A stretch of DNA of 64,000 bases from JAZDIU01 sp043804635 (GTDB lineage: Bacteria; Chloroflexota; Dehalococcoidia; Dehalococcoidales; UBA2162), in the NCBI GenBank assembly GCA_043804635.1, contig JAZDIU010000087.1:1-64000 (forward strand), read 5' to 3'. Positions 31,144 to 40,044 of this stretch are shown here, one piece after another. The position numbers and the translations under genes were made by a program. Numbering within the stretch: the stretch's first letter is position 1; each line of letters begins with the position of its first letter. The notes under the pieces were generated by a model that saw nothing but the letters and a program-made list of their open reading frames with translations, was not told the origin of the DNA and searched no databases.

Positions 31144-32514
31144 ATGATATTCGAACGCATCAAGTCAGAAGGTTTAGCTCATAACTCTTACATAGTCGGT
31201 TCGGGCAGGGATATTGCTATAATCGATCCTCGGCGAGACTGTCAGACCTATATCGACTATGCTCAGCATAGCGGTCTGAGAATCAAGCATATTTTTGAGA
31301 CCCACCGCAATGAAGACTATGTAATCGGTTCCGTTGAGCTTAGCAAGATTACCCGAGCTGAAATCTATCATGGACCGGGGCTTGACTGGAAATACGGTAA
31401 TACATTAAAAGACGGGCAGGAGTTCCGACTCGGCAGTCTGAAGCTAACCGCCATTCACACTCCGGGTCACACCGATGAAAGTATGTGTTATACAATCACC
31501 GACTTGGCTACCGGACCGGCTACGGTAATGGTATTTACCGGAGATACGTTATTTATAAATGATGTAGGACGGGTCGACCTTTACGGGCAAAAAGAGGCTT
31601 CCAGATTGGCATCTAATCTATACGATAGCATTTTTAATCGACTTCTGCCATTAGGTGACGGCGTCATTATTTGTCCGGCTCACGGCGGCGGCTCAATCTG
31701 CGGAATGAACATCGCTAACCGGGATGAAAGCACTATCGGCATAGAGAGACGGCAAAATCCATTGCTCAAGTTTAAAAATAAGGAAAAGTTCGTAGAGTAT
31801 AAAGTAGCCGAACAGCCGGAAAAGCCGCCTTACTTTAAGCAGATGGAGAAATATAACCTGAAGGGGCCCCCATTGCTCGGGAGCAGGTTATTAACGCCGC
31901 CGCTGACTCCTGCTGAGTTTCAAAAAGAAATGGACGGAGGAGCAATAGTAATCGATACCAGTGAACCGGCTGCCTTCGGTGGTGCCCATATTAAGGGGGC
32001 GTACAGTATCTGGCTGGGTGGGCTTCCTGTATTTCCCGGGTGGTTTCTGCCTTACGATAAACCTTTGTTGCTTGTTCTGGAAGACCAGGCTCACCTGGAG
32101 AAAGCGGTAAGTTACTTGCTCCGTCTCGGCTACGACCGGACAATTGGCTATCTCAGGGGAGGCATCGAAGGCTGGTATAATGCAGGGCTTCCAATTGAAC
32201 AATTGTCCCTGCTTTCAGTCCATCAGCTTAAAGAGATGCTCGACCTGCGTGAAAAGATGCTTGTTCTTGATGTGCGGGGACAGGGTGAATGGGAGTCGGG
32301 ACATATAAAAGGTGCCTTTCATATATACCTTGGGCATCTCGAAAATAGGTTAGCCGAAATCCCAAGAGACAAACCCGTAGTTGTGCTTTGTAACGTGGGA
32401 CACCGTGCAGGGGTCGGTGCCGGTATTCTGCTCAGGGCTGGCTATCCAAAGGTTTACAACTTGCTTGGTAGTATGAGTGCCTGGATAGCCGCGGGTTATC
32501 CCGTAACTAGATGA
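31144..32514 (+). CDS. MBL-fold persulfide dioxygenase-like protein with two rhodanese domains
   Basis: 456 residues. The N-terminal MBL domain (1-250) has a changed first metal motif, ETHRNEDYVIG in place of HxHxDH, but keeps TPGHTDES, FTGDTLF and PAHGGGS. The three iron ligands of ETHE1-type persulfide dioxygenases (first His, the GH histidine and the GD aspartate) are thus retained. The first rhodanese domain (about 265-365) lacks an active cysteine; the second has it (VVLCNVGHRAG). It probably oxidises or transfers sulfane sulfur in the cytoplasm. Transcription from module copy 4 puts it with the oxygen-defence genes. Confidence 0.88.
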   Translation: MIFERIKSEGLAHNSYIVGSGRDIAIIDPRRDCQTYIDYAQHSGLRIKHIFETHRNEDYVIGSVELSKITRAEIYHGPGLDWKYGNTLKDGQEFRLGSLKLTAIHTPGHTDESMCYTITDLATGPATVMVFTGDTLFINDVGRVDLYGQKEASRLASNLYDSIFNRLLPLGDGVIICPAHGGGSICGMNIANRDESTIGIERRQNPLLKFKNKEKFVEYKVAEQPEKPPYFKQMEKYNLKGPPLLGSRLLTPPLTPAEFQKEMDGGAIVIDTSEPAAFGGAHIKGAYSIWLGGLPVFPGWFLPYDKPLLLVLEDQAHLEKAVSYLLRLGYDRTIGYLRGGIEGWYNAGLPIEQLSLLSVHQLKEMLDLREKMLVLDVRGQGEWESGHIKGAFHIYLGHLENRLAEIPRDKPVVVLCNVGHRAGVGAGILLRAGYPKVYNLLGSMSAWIAAGYPVTR

Positions 32515-32580
32515 TTTATGATTTACGATTTACGATTTATGATTCGTAAATATTATCTCGTAAATCTTAAATCTCATATA
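32514..32580. repeat. Dispersed AT-rich palindromic repeat, copy B
   Basis: Tandem ATTTATGATTTACGATTTAC units followed by GATTCGTAAAT and CGTAAATCTTAAATCTC. It resembles copies at 20704, 35243, 56487 and 61963. It lies between the MBL-rhodanese and CDF genes, right after the stop codon. Confidence 0.6.
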
Positions 32581-32604
32581 TGAAGTGTGGTATATTGTTA
32601 ACGT

Positions 32605-33531
32605 ATGGTTAGAGAGCATCACGTACATAATCATCAGGAAGACCTGAAGAGCCATAGCCGCCTGAAAATAACCCTTTTCATAGTCCTGGCGATTATGGCG
32701 GCGGAAATAGTTGGCGGTATCCTCAGCGGCAGCTTAGCGCTGCTTGGTGATGCCGGTCATATGTTCGTCGATGCACTCGCCATAGGACTCAGCCTGTTTG
32801 CGATGAATTTAGCTCATCGACCAGCTACATCTACCAAGACCTTCGGCTATCATCGTGTTGAAATTCTAGCGGCTCTGGTCAACGGCACTATCCTGATATT
32901 AGTCTCGGTCTATATTTTCTATGAGGCTTACCAGCGGTTCTGGGAACCGCCAGCCGTGAAAACTCCCCTGATGCTGATAATCGCCACCATCGGTTTGATT
33001 GCTAATCTAGGTGGAGTGATATTGCTCAATCGGTCCAGCCACACGAGTTTGAATGTTAAAGCCGCTTTCTGGCACATTATGGGCGATACTATATCATCGG
33101 TCGGGGTAATCGCCGCCGGCTTGGTGATTTTGTTTACCGGCTGGTACGTTGCCGATACGATTGCTGCTGCCGTTATCGGAATCATAATACTGATCGGAGC
33201 CGGGCGGATAGTTAGCGAATCTGCGGATGTTTTGATGGAAGCGGTCCCCAGGCATATCGATACAACCGAGGTCATCAGCTCTATTAAAAAGGTGTCTGGA
33301 GTGAATGAAGTCCACGATGTTCATATCTGGACGATTACCTCCAATATTTATGCCCTGAGCGCACACCTTGTCATCGACGACCAGATGGTAAGTAAAAGCG
33401 TTGAGATTCTGAGAGCAGCGAGGCAGGAACTAGCCGAGCACTTTGGCATCACTCATACTACATTACAGCCAGAATGCGAGACCTGCCCGACCGGATGCGT
33501 TTGTGAGATAGACCGGCACGACCTTACTTAA
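32605..33531 (+). CDS. czcD: Cation diffusion facilitator (zinc/cobalt/cadmium efflux)
   Basis: 308 residues with about six membrane segments. The metal site shows in LLGDAGHMFVDALAIG and in ASFWHIMGDTISS-like FWHIMGDTISSVG, the HxxxD pairs of the transport site. The C-terminal cytoplasmic domain (VSGVNEVHDVHIWTITS) is typical. A histidine-rich N-terminus (REHHVHNH) and a cysteine-rich end (CETCPTGCVCE) add possible metal ligands. It exports divalent metal against protons. Confidence 0.93.
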   Translation: MVREHHVHNHQEDLKSHSRLKITLFIVLAIMAAEIVGGILSGSLALLGDAGHMFVDALAIGLSLFAMNLAHRPATSTKTFGYHRVEILAALVNGTILILVSVYIFYEAYQRFWEPPAVKTPLMLIIATIGLIANLGGVILLNRSSHTSLNVKAAFWHIMGDTISSVGVIAAGLVILFTGWYVADTIAAAVIGIIILIGAGRIVSESADVLMEAVPRHIDTTEVISSIKKVSGVNEVHDVHIWTITSNIYALSAHLVIDDQMVSKSVEILRAARQELAEHFGITHTTLQPECETCPTGCVCEIDRHDLT

Positions 33532-33546
33532 GTAGCCCTTAAATAG

Positions 33547-33612
33547 ATGTCATAAATTTGTAACTTTTTTCATAGTTATTTTATGATTTCGCTATAACAG
33601 GCATCTTATAAT
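33547..33612 (+). promoter_or_regulatory. 66-bp promoter module, copy 5 (bacterioferritin-like)
   Basis: ATGTCATAAATTTGTAAC at 33547, ATTTTATGATTT at 33578, perfect -10 TATAAT at 33607-33612, spacings 26 and 19. It has an almost identical upstream box to copy 2. ATG at 33668. Confidence 0.88.
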
Positions 33613-33667
33613 ATCAAAGAAAATAGTTTATAATTAAGTGTCAGCAAAAAATAAAGGAGGAAAAATA

Positions 33668-34114
33668 ATGGCACAAAAGCAACAAGCGGTAACAAAGGTC
33701 TCAAAATCATTACTGAAACTGCTGAACGAAGCGATTGCCCGGGAACTCCAGGTAGCTGTCCAGTATATGTGGCAGCATGTCCAGTGGGGTGGCGTTAAGG
33801 GATTTGCCGTCCAGAGTGAGCTGAAATCTATCGCCATAGCCGAAATGAAGCACGCCGAAGCCATCGCCGAAAGGCTCTTCTATCTCGGGGATATTCCGAC
33901 CACCAAACCCAACCCTATCTACGTCGGTACTACATTAAAACAGATGATAGCCCAGGATATCAAAGACGAGGCGAATGCGATTGATTTCTACAAGGAGATT
34001 ATAGCGCAAGCTACGAAAGAAAAGGATGTAACTACTGCTTTCATATTCAAGGAAATTCTCGAGCAGGAAGAGGACCATCACGATACTTTTACTACGTTGA
34101 TGGAAGATTTATAG
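33668..34114 (+). CDS. Bacterioferritin/ferritin-like diiron protein
   Basis: Start at 33668 after AAAGGAGG; an upstream in-frame GTG would add ten unlikely residues. About 148 residues in a four-helix ferritin fold with EAIARELQVAVQYMWQH, AIAEMKHAEAIAER, DEANAIDFYKEI and LEQEEDHHDTF as iron-binding helices. It resembles bacterioferritin and Dps-like proteins of anaerobes. It probably stores iron or removes peroxide. A 14-bp stem hairpin follows the gene. Confidence 0.9.
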   Translation: MAQKQQAVTKVSKSLLKLLNEAIARELQVAVQYMWQHVQWGGVKGFAVQSELKSIAIAEMKHAEAIAERLFYLGDIPTTKPNPIYVGTTLKQMIAQDIKDEANAIDFYKEIIAQATKEKDVTTAFIFKEILEQEEDHHDTFTTLMEDL

Positions 34115-34126
34115 AGACGGGGAGCC

Positions 34127-34162
34127 AAGGTATCTAAGAGGGCAACTCCTCTTAGATACCTT
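34127..34162. terminator. Perfect 14-bp hairpin after the bacterioferritin gene
   Basis: AAGGTATCTAAGAG at 34127-34140 and CTCTTAGATACCTT at 34149-34162, with an 8-base loop. No T-run follows on either strand, so it may be an RNA 3'-end stabiliser or a bidirectional stop between convergent genes rather than a classic terminator. Confidence 0.55.
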
Positions 34163-34257
34163 GAGAGTAAAATCATAAGTAAATTCAAAAAGACTTTCTG
34201 GATTCCGCCCTTCGACGGAATGATATTGGCAGATTGCTTTTAGAATAAGCCCTACTT

Positions 34258-34458
34258 CTAAGCCGAGACTATTTCGTAGTAGCACTTTATAGCACCGTTT
34301 GGGCAGACGGCTTCGCACACGCCGCAATAATCACAGTTTTCGGTTTCACCTATTTTGACTTTGCTATCGTATCGGGCAATCCCGCCGTCGTGGCAGGCGC
34401 TGATGCATAAACCGCAGCCATCGCACAGGTTGGAATCCAGTTCCGGCATTATCGGCAT
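34258..34458 (-). CDS. 2[4Fe-4S] ferredoxin
   Basis: 66 residues with two cluster motifs: CDGCGLCISAC near residue 12 and CDYCGVCEAVCPNG near 42. In the first motif the proline normally following the fourth cysteine is His. It is a low-potential electron carrier for the 2-oxoacid oxidoreductases and others. It precedes the Crp/Fnr-family gene on the minus strand (transcribed after it). Confidence 0.9.
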   Translation of the reverse strand: MPIMPELDSNLCDGCGLCISACHDGGIARYDSKVKIGETENCDYCGVCEAVCPNGAIKCYYEIVSA

Positions 34459-34532
34459 TTAAAATTCCTGCTCATATTTTCATCTTATTTTAAAGCTATA
34501 AAACAAGTCCGTGATATTTGTCACAGTCGTTC

Positions 34533-35201
34533 CTATAACTCGCTCAATGTAGATAGTTTGTGCCTATCCGTAATTATTATCTGGTTATGCTTGATGCTGA
34601 TGGCACCCTGCGACTCTAGTTCACGGAGAGATCGGCTGACTATTTCCCGCACTGTTCCTATCATAAAAGCCATATCTTGCTGGGTTATTCTGGTTTCGCC
34701 GCCGGTACTTGCCAGCTTCTCTCTTTCCAACAGCAAGCGGGCAAGTCTACTGGTGACGTTTTTAAATACCAGTTCGGTGGCTAGTCTTACCAGGTAGCGC
34801 TGGTGGTCGGCGAAGACTTCGACAATCCTGGATTGAATCTCCGGGTGAGTGCTTAGAATCCTGTTCAAGTCCTGCCGGCTCAATCCGTAAATTACCGCCG
34901 GGCTCATCGCCATAGCACTTAGCTCGTTCGGTTCCTTATTTAGTATAGATTCTCCATTAAGTGAGTCTCCACCATAGACAAGGCGGACGATAAATTCGCG
35001 CCCTTCAGCTGATGTAGCGAAGAGCTTTACCAGTCCCGAAATGACGAAGTAAAGCACATCGTCCTGTTGACCCTGCCATACAATTACATCACCGGCAGGC
35101 TTTTCCCTTTCGATTACAAGAGGGCTTATGTCTTGCAAAGCCTTCGAATCTAATTTGGAGAAGTAGCAAGCAGTGTTCAATTGTGCGGTTTTAACAGCCA
35201 T
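34533..35201 (-). CDS. Crp/Fnr-family transcriptional regulator
   Basis: 222 residues: cyclic-nucleotide-type beta-barrel (about 20-130, GDVIVWQGQQDDVLYFVISG, GGDSLNGESIL), dimer helix, and HTH at about 165-215 (ITQQDMAFMIGTVREIVSRSLRELESQG). No N-terminal cysteine cluster of the FNR kind is present, so oxygen sensing through [4Fe-4S] is unlikely; the effector is unknown. It could be a haem or small-molecule sensor. Its binding sites would be palindromes of the TGTGA or TTGAT kind; the 66-bp module does not have that form. Confidence 0.9.
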   Translation of the reverse strand: MAVKTAQLNTACYFSKLDSKALQDISPLVIEREKPAGDVIVWQGQQDDVLYFVISGLVKLFATSAEGREFIVRLVYGGDSLNGESILNKEPNELSAMAMSPAVIYGLSRQDLNRILSTHPEIQSRIVEVFADHQRYLVRLATELVFKNVTSRLARLLLEREKLASTGGETRITQQDMAFMIGTVREIVSRSLRELESQGAISIKHNQIIITDRHKLSTLSEL

Positions 35202-35242
35202 AAGCTAAAAAATTATAAGCTCGAAAATCCCCATTGAAGACT

Positions 35243-35310
35243 CTGATTTACGATTTATGATTTAAGAAAATATTCATAAATCTTATCTCTTAAATCTTAA
35301 ATCTTCATCC
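35243..35310. repeat. Dispersed AT-rich palindromic repeat, copy C
   Basis: GATTTACGATTTATGATTTA followed by ATAAATCTTATCTCTTAAATC forms an imperfect palindrome between the Crp/Fnr gene start and the LonB-like gene end. Confidence 0.55.
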
Positions 35311-35313
35311 TTT

Positions 35314-37767
35314 TTACTTGGGCGGTTCTTTCTTTTCTTCAGCGTAAAAGCCCTTGAGCCGTTCAGCCATTTCTTTGAGGTTCTTATTGACCAGATAATT
35401 GACCGTGCCTTCGGGATAAGTGCCGTCTTTCTTTCTCTCCCCGGCCGGGATGCCGGTCAGTATTTCAATACCTTCATCGATGCTTCTGGCTGAGTAGATA
35501 TGGAATTGTCCTTTACGAACCGCTTCAACGACATCTTCGCGCAGCATCAAGTTCCTGATGTTCGTTTCAGGTATCAATACACCTTGGTCGCCGGTGAGTC
35601 CTTTTGCCTGGCACACCTGGAAAAAGCCCTCTATCTTCTGGTTAACACCGCCTATCGGCTGGACCTCTCCTTTCTGGTTCACCGAGCCAGTAACGGCCAT
35701 GTTCTGCTTAATCGGTATATCGGATAGACTGGAGAGGATGGCATACAATTCGGTAGATGAGGCGCTGTCTCCCTCGACGCCTTCGTAAGATTGTTCGAAA
35801 CAAAGACTAGCGGAGAGGGAGAGTGGTTTGTCCTGGGCATACTTCCAGCCTAAGTAGCCGCTTAATATCATAACGCCTTTATTGTGAATGGGACCACTTA
35901 GCTGAGATTCCCGTTCGATATTGATAACGCCGCCGCGTCCCAGGAATGTCTTGGCAGTGATTCTTGAAGGTTTGCCGAAAGTGATATCGCCGAGGCTGTA
36001 AACGCTTAGACCGTTGACCTGACCGACCACCGCACCGTCGGCGTCTATCATAATGGTGCCGCGGTTTATCATATCCTGGATGCGCTGTTCCAAAAGATTA
36101 TGTCTGAATAGCCTTTCGTCGATAGCTTTTTGCACGTGTTTGGCGGAAATGAATTTAGAATTCTCCTGATTAGCCCAGTAGTTGGCTTCCTCAATCCAGT
36201 CTTTTACCTGAGCAAACCTCGAGGATAAGCGTTCCTGGTCGGCGACTATCCGGGAGGAATACTCGATAACCTTGGCAACTCCACTGGGGTCGAAGTGTCT
36301 TGCCTCGCACTCCTCACAGCAGCCGGCGAGAAAAGCGGCGTAATGGAACATATTTTCTTTGGTCTTCTCAATTTCGAAATCGAAATCGGCTTTGACCTTG
36401 AAGATTTCCCAAAAGTCCTCATCATACATCGATAACAGCTGGTAAAGCATTGCATCGCCGGTGAGGACGACCTTAACTTTTATAGGCATCGGTTCAGGCT
36501 TTAGTCCTTGAGGTGCGATTAGCCCGAATTGCTCAAAGGGATCTTCGATTCGGACTTCCTTGTTTTTGATTGCCCGTTTTAACGCAGGCCATACTCCGGG
36601 ATTCGTTAGCACATCCTGGGCGCTGACCAGTAGATATCCACCATTAGCCAGGTTGAGAGCGCCCGGCTTCAGCATAGTATGGTCGCTCAGGTATCCGCCA
36701 AAGAGGAACCGCCGTTCAATCTTGCCGAACATATTACCGAAGTTGGGATTGCTTTCGACAATAACCGGAGGTCCCTTGGCTTCGCTGTTATCGACGAAAA
36801 TGTTGACCTGAAATGGAAGGAATGGATTTCTGCCACCCATAACCTGACTCATCGGAACACCGAACAAGGGATTCACCGGTTCTTCGGTTCCTTTAAAGAG
36901 TTCGAGGTTGTCCAGTATGTAAGCTTTGAGGCTAGTCAGATACTGGCTGACCTTAGGCCACTGAGCATATTGTTCGACCCACGAACCGAAGAGACGAGAA
37001 ACAGTGTATTCACCAATGTCCTTATCTGCTTTTTGCAATTTCTCTATAGCTTGTCTTTGCACGTTGCCGACGGCTTCAAAGCCAGCCTGCAGCTTTTTGC
37101 GCAGGCTAGTTTGCTTCGTCTCCAACTCCTTCCTCTCCTCTTCCTTGAGGGAAAGGAATTCGCTTTCCTCCATAGGGCGATTTTCGATCATAGGGATGAG
37201 GGCAGGTCCGGCGGGGGTCATCTGGAGTGCAAAACCCTGGCGGCGGGCTTCGCTGGAAATTTCTTCCAACACTTTTTGCTGTTCAGCCTGTCCTTCTTCC
37301 ACTATCTTCTGTCTTAAACTTTTGTATTCATCACCGGAGAAGGCCCGTCCCAATTCCTGACGGACCTTGCCGAGCAAATCGGAAATAGTGTCTCTAAAAA
37401 CTTTCCCTTTCCCCTGTGGGAGGCTCACTATTTGAGGATTATCCGGTTCCTTGAAATTGTAAAGGTAACACCAGTCTTCCAGGGTAAAGACTTCCCCTTT
37501 GGCTTGCTTTCCCTTGATTATCCTTTCTATATGAGCCTTGACCATAGACGTTTTGCCGGTGCCGGTAAGTCCAGCTACGTAAATGTTGTATCCGGCATTT
37601 ACCATATTAAGTCCGAACTCTACGGCGCGTGTTGCCCGCTCTTGCCCGATAAACTCACGTAGGGGAGCGAGGTCTTTGGTACATTCAAAGTCGAATATCT
37701 TGGGGTCACATTCCCAGCGTAACTTCTCAGCCGGCACTTCAAAATTTTTGAGGTTTTTTGGTTTCAA
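35314..37767 (-). CDS. LonB-like ATP-dependent protease
   Basis: 817 residues. An N-terminal region with Walker A GLTGTGKTS at about 66-75 leads into a long helical insertion and the AAA part (Walker B-like NGGYLLVSAQDV). The C-terminal Lon protease domain has the catalytic serine in EGDSASSTELYA (about Ser665) and lysine in GGVNQKIEGF (about Lys708). This architecture (AAA_32 plus Lon_C) is that of the soluble bacterial Lon-related proteases. It degrades or remodels misfolded proteins in the cytoplasm, useful after oxidative damage. Confidence 0.92.
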   Translation of the reverse strand: MKPKNLKNFEVPAEKLRWECDPKIFDFECTKDLAPLREFIGQERATRAVEFGLNMVNAGYNIYVAGLTGTGKTSMVKAHIERIIKGKQAKGEVFTLEDWCYLYNFKEPDNPQIVSLPQGKGKVFRDTISDLLGKVRQELGRAFSGDEYKSLRQKIVEEGQAEQQKVLEEISSEARRQGFALQMTPAGPALIPMIENRPMEESEFLSLKEEERKELETKQTSLRKKLQAGFEAVGNVQRQAIEKLQKADKDIGEYTVSRLFGSWVEQYAQWPKVSQYLTSLKAYILDNLELFKGTEEPVNPLFGVPMSQVMGGRNPFLPFQVNIFVDNSEAKGPPVIVESNPNFGNMFGKIERRFLFGGYLSDHTMLKPGALNLANGGYLLVSAQDVLTNPGVWPALKRAIKNKEVRIEDPFEQFGLIAPQGLKPEPMPIKVKVVLTGDAMLYQLLSMYDEDFWEIFKVKADFDFEIEKTKENMFHYAAFLAGCCEECEARHFDPSGVAKVIEYSSRIVADQERLSSRFAQVKDWIEEANYWANQENSKFISAKHVQKAIDERLFRHNLLEQRIQDMINRGTIMIDADGAVVGQVNGLSVYSLGDITFGKPSRITAKTFLGRGGVINIERESQLSGPIHNKGVMILSGYLGWKYAQDKPLSLSASLCFEQSYEGVEGDSASSTELYAILSSLSDIPIKQNMAVTGSVNQKGEVQPIGGVNQKIEGFFQVCQAKGLTGDQGVLIPETNIRNLMLREDVVEAVRKGQFHIYSARSIDEGIEILTGIPAGERKKDGTYPEGTVNYLVNKNLKEMAERLKGFYAEEKKEPPK

Positions 37768-37799
37768 TAGTTGGTCCTCCTTGCCGTTATTTTGTCGGG

Positions 37800-38990
37800 C
37801 TATGTTTGTTTAATCGCACGGCCTACAGTACTGCCGAGCTCACGGCATTTAGTCAGGTCGTCGGTCTTGGGCTGCCACTTAGCACGGACACCTTCGGCGA
37901 CTTTCGTTATTTTGCACTGAGCTAGATGCTCTTCAAGGATTTTTACGGATTCTCCGCTCCAGCCGTAGCAGCCGAAGGCGACACCAATCTTGTTCTGGAA
38001 TTTTAGTCCTTTCATGTCCTCCATTATTGGTGCTATCGAGGGCAACACGCCCTGGTTAAAGGTCGGTGACCCGATGATGATGGCTCTGGTTTTCAAGATT
38101 TCGGTGATGACATCGTTCCTATCTGAGGTAGGGATATAGAATGTTTTATACGGAACACTTTCAGCAGCAAGCCCTTCGCCGATAGCTTCAGCCATTCGCC
38201 GGGTGCCGTCCCACATCGAATCGTAAACAATTACCGCGGTCTTCTCAGGAATTTGAGCCGCCCACTGCTGGTATTTTTGCACAATCTGGAGAGGTTCCCG
38301 TCTCCAGATGACGCCGTGGCTCGGAGCGATGATATTGACTGGCAGTTTGAGTGCCAGTACTTCGTCTATCTTTTTTAAGACCATACTGCTGAACGGAGTG
38401 AGGATGTTGGCGTAATATTTCAAAGCTTCCTCGTAAAGTTCATCCTGGTCTACCTCGTCATTGAAGCGAAATGCCGTGGCATAGTGCTGCCCGAATGCGT
38501 CATTGGGCATCAGGATATTATCGCCGGTAAGGTAAGTGAACATACTATCGGGCCAGTGCAGCATTGGAGCTTCGACGAAGACCAGGTCTTTCTTGCCGAT
38601 GTTGATTTTGTCTCCGGTCTGGACTGCCTGGAAATTCCAGGGTTGGTGAAAATGACCTTCTACACTTTCTTTGCCACGTTTGGAGACGACTACAGTGGCT
38701 TTAGGCGTATTCCGCATTACTGCCGGTAAAGAGCCTGAGTGGTCGACCTCGGAATGGTTGGCGACAACGATGTCTATTTTAGAGGGGTCGATAACCTGTC
38801 TGATGTTTTCGATTAGCTGTTCCGAAAAGGGCCCCCAGACCGTGTCCACGAGCACGGTTTTCTCATCTAATATGAGATAAGCATTATACGTTGAGCCGCG
38901 ATGCGTGGTAAGTTCATAGCCGTGGAAATGACGTAGTGCCCAGTCTACTACACCCACCCAGTAAACGCCTTTTGCTAGTTCTGTTATCAT
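37800..38990 (-). CDS. fprA: Flavodiiron protein (FprA/A-type flavoprotein)
   Basis: 396 residues: an N-terminal lactamase-fold diiron domain and C-terminal flavodoxin domain. Diiron ligands are read in NHSEVDHSG, MLHWPDSM, MPNDAFGQH and IAPSHGVIW, and the FMN site in AVIVYDSMWDGTRRMAEAIG and FGCYGWSGESVK. It reduces oxygen to water (or NO to N2O) with electrons from rubredoxin, protecting anaerobes. The rubredoxin at 11077 and flavin reductase at 27056 are candidate partners. Confidence 0.95.
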   Translation of the reverse strand: MITELAKGVYWVGVVDWALRHFHGYELTTHRGSTYNAYLILDEKTVLVDTVWGPFSEQLIENIRQVIDPSKIDIVVANHSEVDHSGSLPAVMRNTPKATVVVSKRGKESVEGHFHQPWNFQAVQTGDKINIGKKDLVFVEAPMLHWPDSMFTYLTGDNILMPNDAFGQHYATAFRFNDEVDQDELYEEALKYYANILTPFSSMVLKKIDEVLALKLPVNIIAPSHGVIWRREPLQIVQKYQQWAAQIPEKTAVIVYDSMWDGTRRMAEAIGEGLAAESVPYKTFYIPTSDRNDVITEILKTRAIIIGSPTFNQGVLPSIAPIMEDMKGLKFQNKIGVAFGCYGWSGESVKILEEHLAQCKITKVAEGVRAKWQPKTDDLTKCRELGSTVGRAIKQT

Positions 38991-39012
38991 TGTCAGCTCC
39001 TTTAGTGTCTTA

Positions 39013-39825
39013 TCATAGCTCTAATTCATTATCTGAGTAAATAACCTCGTTGCGAAATATTTTTATTAGACGAGCCCCTTGCCGATTGTCACGTCTCAGG
39101 ACGTCCAGAAAGACTGAAGCGAGGCCGGCGCCGGCAAGCATAGGTAAAAGGGCACTTTCAATCACAGAGCGATTTTTCTGAGGTGCCCCTACCGAGCTGT
39201 TACTCAACCAGCAGGTGCTTTTTACTTCAGCCTCGATTGCGTCCGGTAACGACCGGAGGAATTCTATGATTTCGACAAGATGCCTCTGCCCAATATCGCT
39301 GGTGACGTGAATAATACCGGGGTCGATGAATATATCGTCATTGGGGATGCCAACTTCGCGGGCAGCGCCTACCAAGATTGCCGCTTTTTGCAGCATTTCA
39401 CGGGCGTCGGTTGGGCTGGATGGGTCGCTCACCAGAAACACTACGCCGGCGCCGTGGTTAGCTATCATCGGCAGCATTTTTCTCAGCCTTGTCTCGTCTA
39501 TAGAAACATAATTGGCAATAGGTGCCCGCTGGCAAACTTTGAGTCCGGCTTCCAGCGTCTCAGCATTATTGGTGCTCAGGCAAAGCCGCAGGTCGGTAGC
39601 CTGCTGGACGGTTTTAACGGCAAAATCCATTGCCTCCGGTAGGTCGTGATATTGTTGGATATTGATTTCAAGAGCGTTGGCTTCGGCATCGGCGCATTGC
39701 TGGGTTAAATCCTGCAATCTGGTGACCGCCTGCTCATTATCGGTCCAGCTTCCGGCTTTAGCTTGGCGGAAGATTTGGTTTACGGTGCTATCTCGTGTGG
39801 TGATGTTGTTAGCAATAAGGAACAT
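39013..39825 (-). CDS. Pterin-binding methyltransferase, AcsE/MtrH-like
   Basis: 270 residues forming a TIM barrel of the pterin-binding family: ADAEANALEINIQQYHDLPE, RLCLSTNNAETLEAGLKVC, FIDPGIIHVTSDIGQRH and a loop CWLSNSSVGAPQKNRSVIE like the GLSN loop of AcsE. AcsE moves the methyl of methyltetrahydrofolate to a corrinoid protein in the Wood-Ljungdahl pathway. Here the loop and the DIN-type strand are divergent, so the substrate may differ. It has its own promoter module (copy 6). No acs or corrinoid genes adjoin it. Confidence 0.82.
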   Translation of the reverse strand: MFLIANNITTRDSTVNQIFRQAKAGSWTDNEQAVTRLQDLTQQCADAEANALEINIQQYHDLPEAMDFAVKTVQQATDLRLCLSTNNAETLEAGLKVCQRAPIANYVSIDETRLRKMLPMIANHGAGVVFLVSDPSSPTDAREMLQKAAILVGAAREVGIPNDDIFIDPGIIHVTSDIGQRHLVEIIEFLRSLPDAIEAEVKSTCWLSNSSVGAPQKNRSVIESALLPMLAGAGLASVFLDVLRRDNRQGARLIKIFRNEVIYSDNELEL

Positions 39826-39864
39826 AAGACCTCCTCCTAGAATCGATATTGGTTAGTCTTATGA

Positions 39865-39930
39865 ATTCTAACAAGCTATGGATGGCAAAATCATAAAATC
39901 TGGATAGAAAAGATTACATATTTATTACAT
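39865..39930 (-). promoter_or_regulatory. 66-bp promoter module, copy 6 (AcsE-like)
   Basis: On the minus strand: ATGTAATAAATATGTAAT from 39930, ATTTTATGATTT from 39899, -10 TAGAAT at 39870-39865, spacings 26 and 19. The ATG follows at 39825. The gap 39931-40044 beyond it holds no gene. Confidence 0.82.
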
Positions 39931-40044
39931 TTTAAGTATGACCTTAAGTGTTGATAGGAAAGCTAGTTAGTAGATTCGGAATGCCTCAATGCCTATAGTA
40001 TTTCTTCGCCTTGGGATATATCGCTATTCTTTATGCGTTCGGTA

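Noticed and set aside
34533..35201. The Crp/Fnr protein as the regulator of the module
   Set aside because: Crp/Fnr proteins bind close palindromes; the module has an 11-bp direct repeat and a far inverted half-site. Not excluded, but less likely.
36679..37317. A 212-codon frame antisense to the LonB-like protease
   Set aside because: Shadow of a long, well-supported protease gene; no ribosome site or motif.
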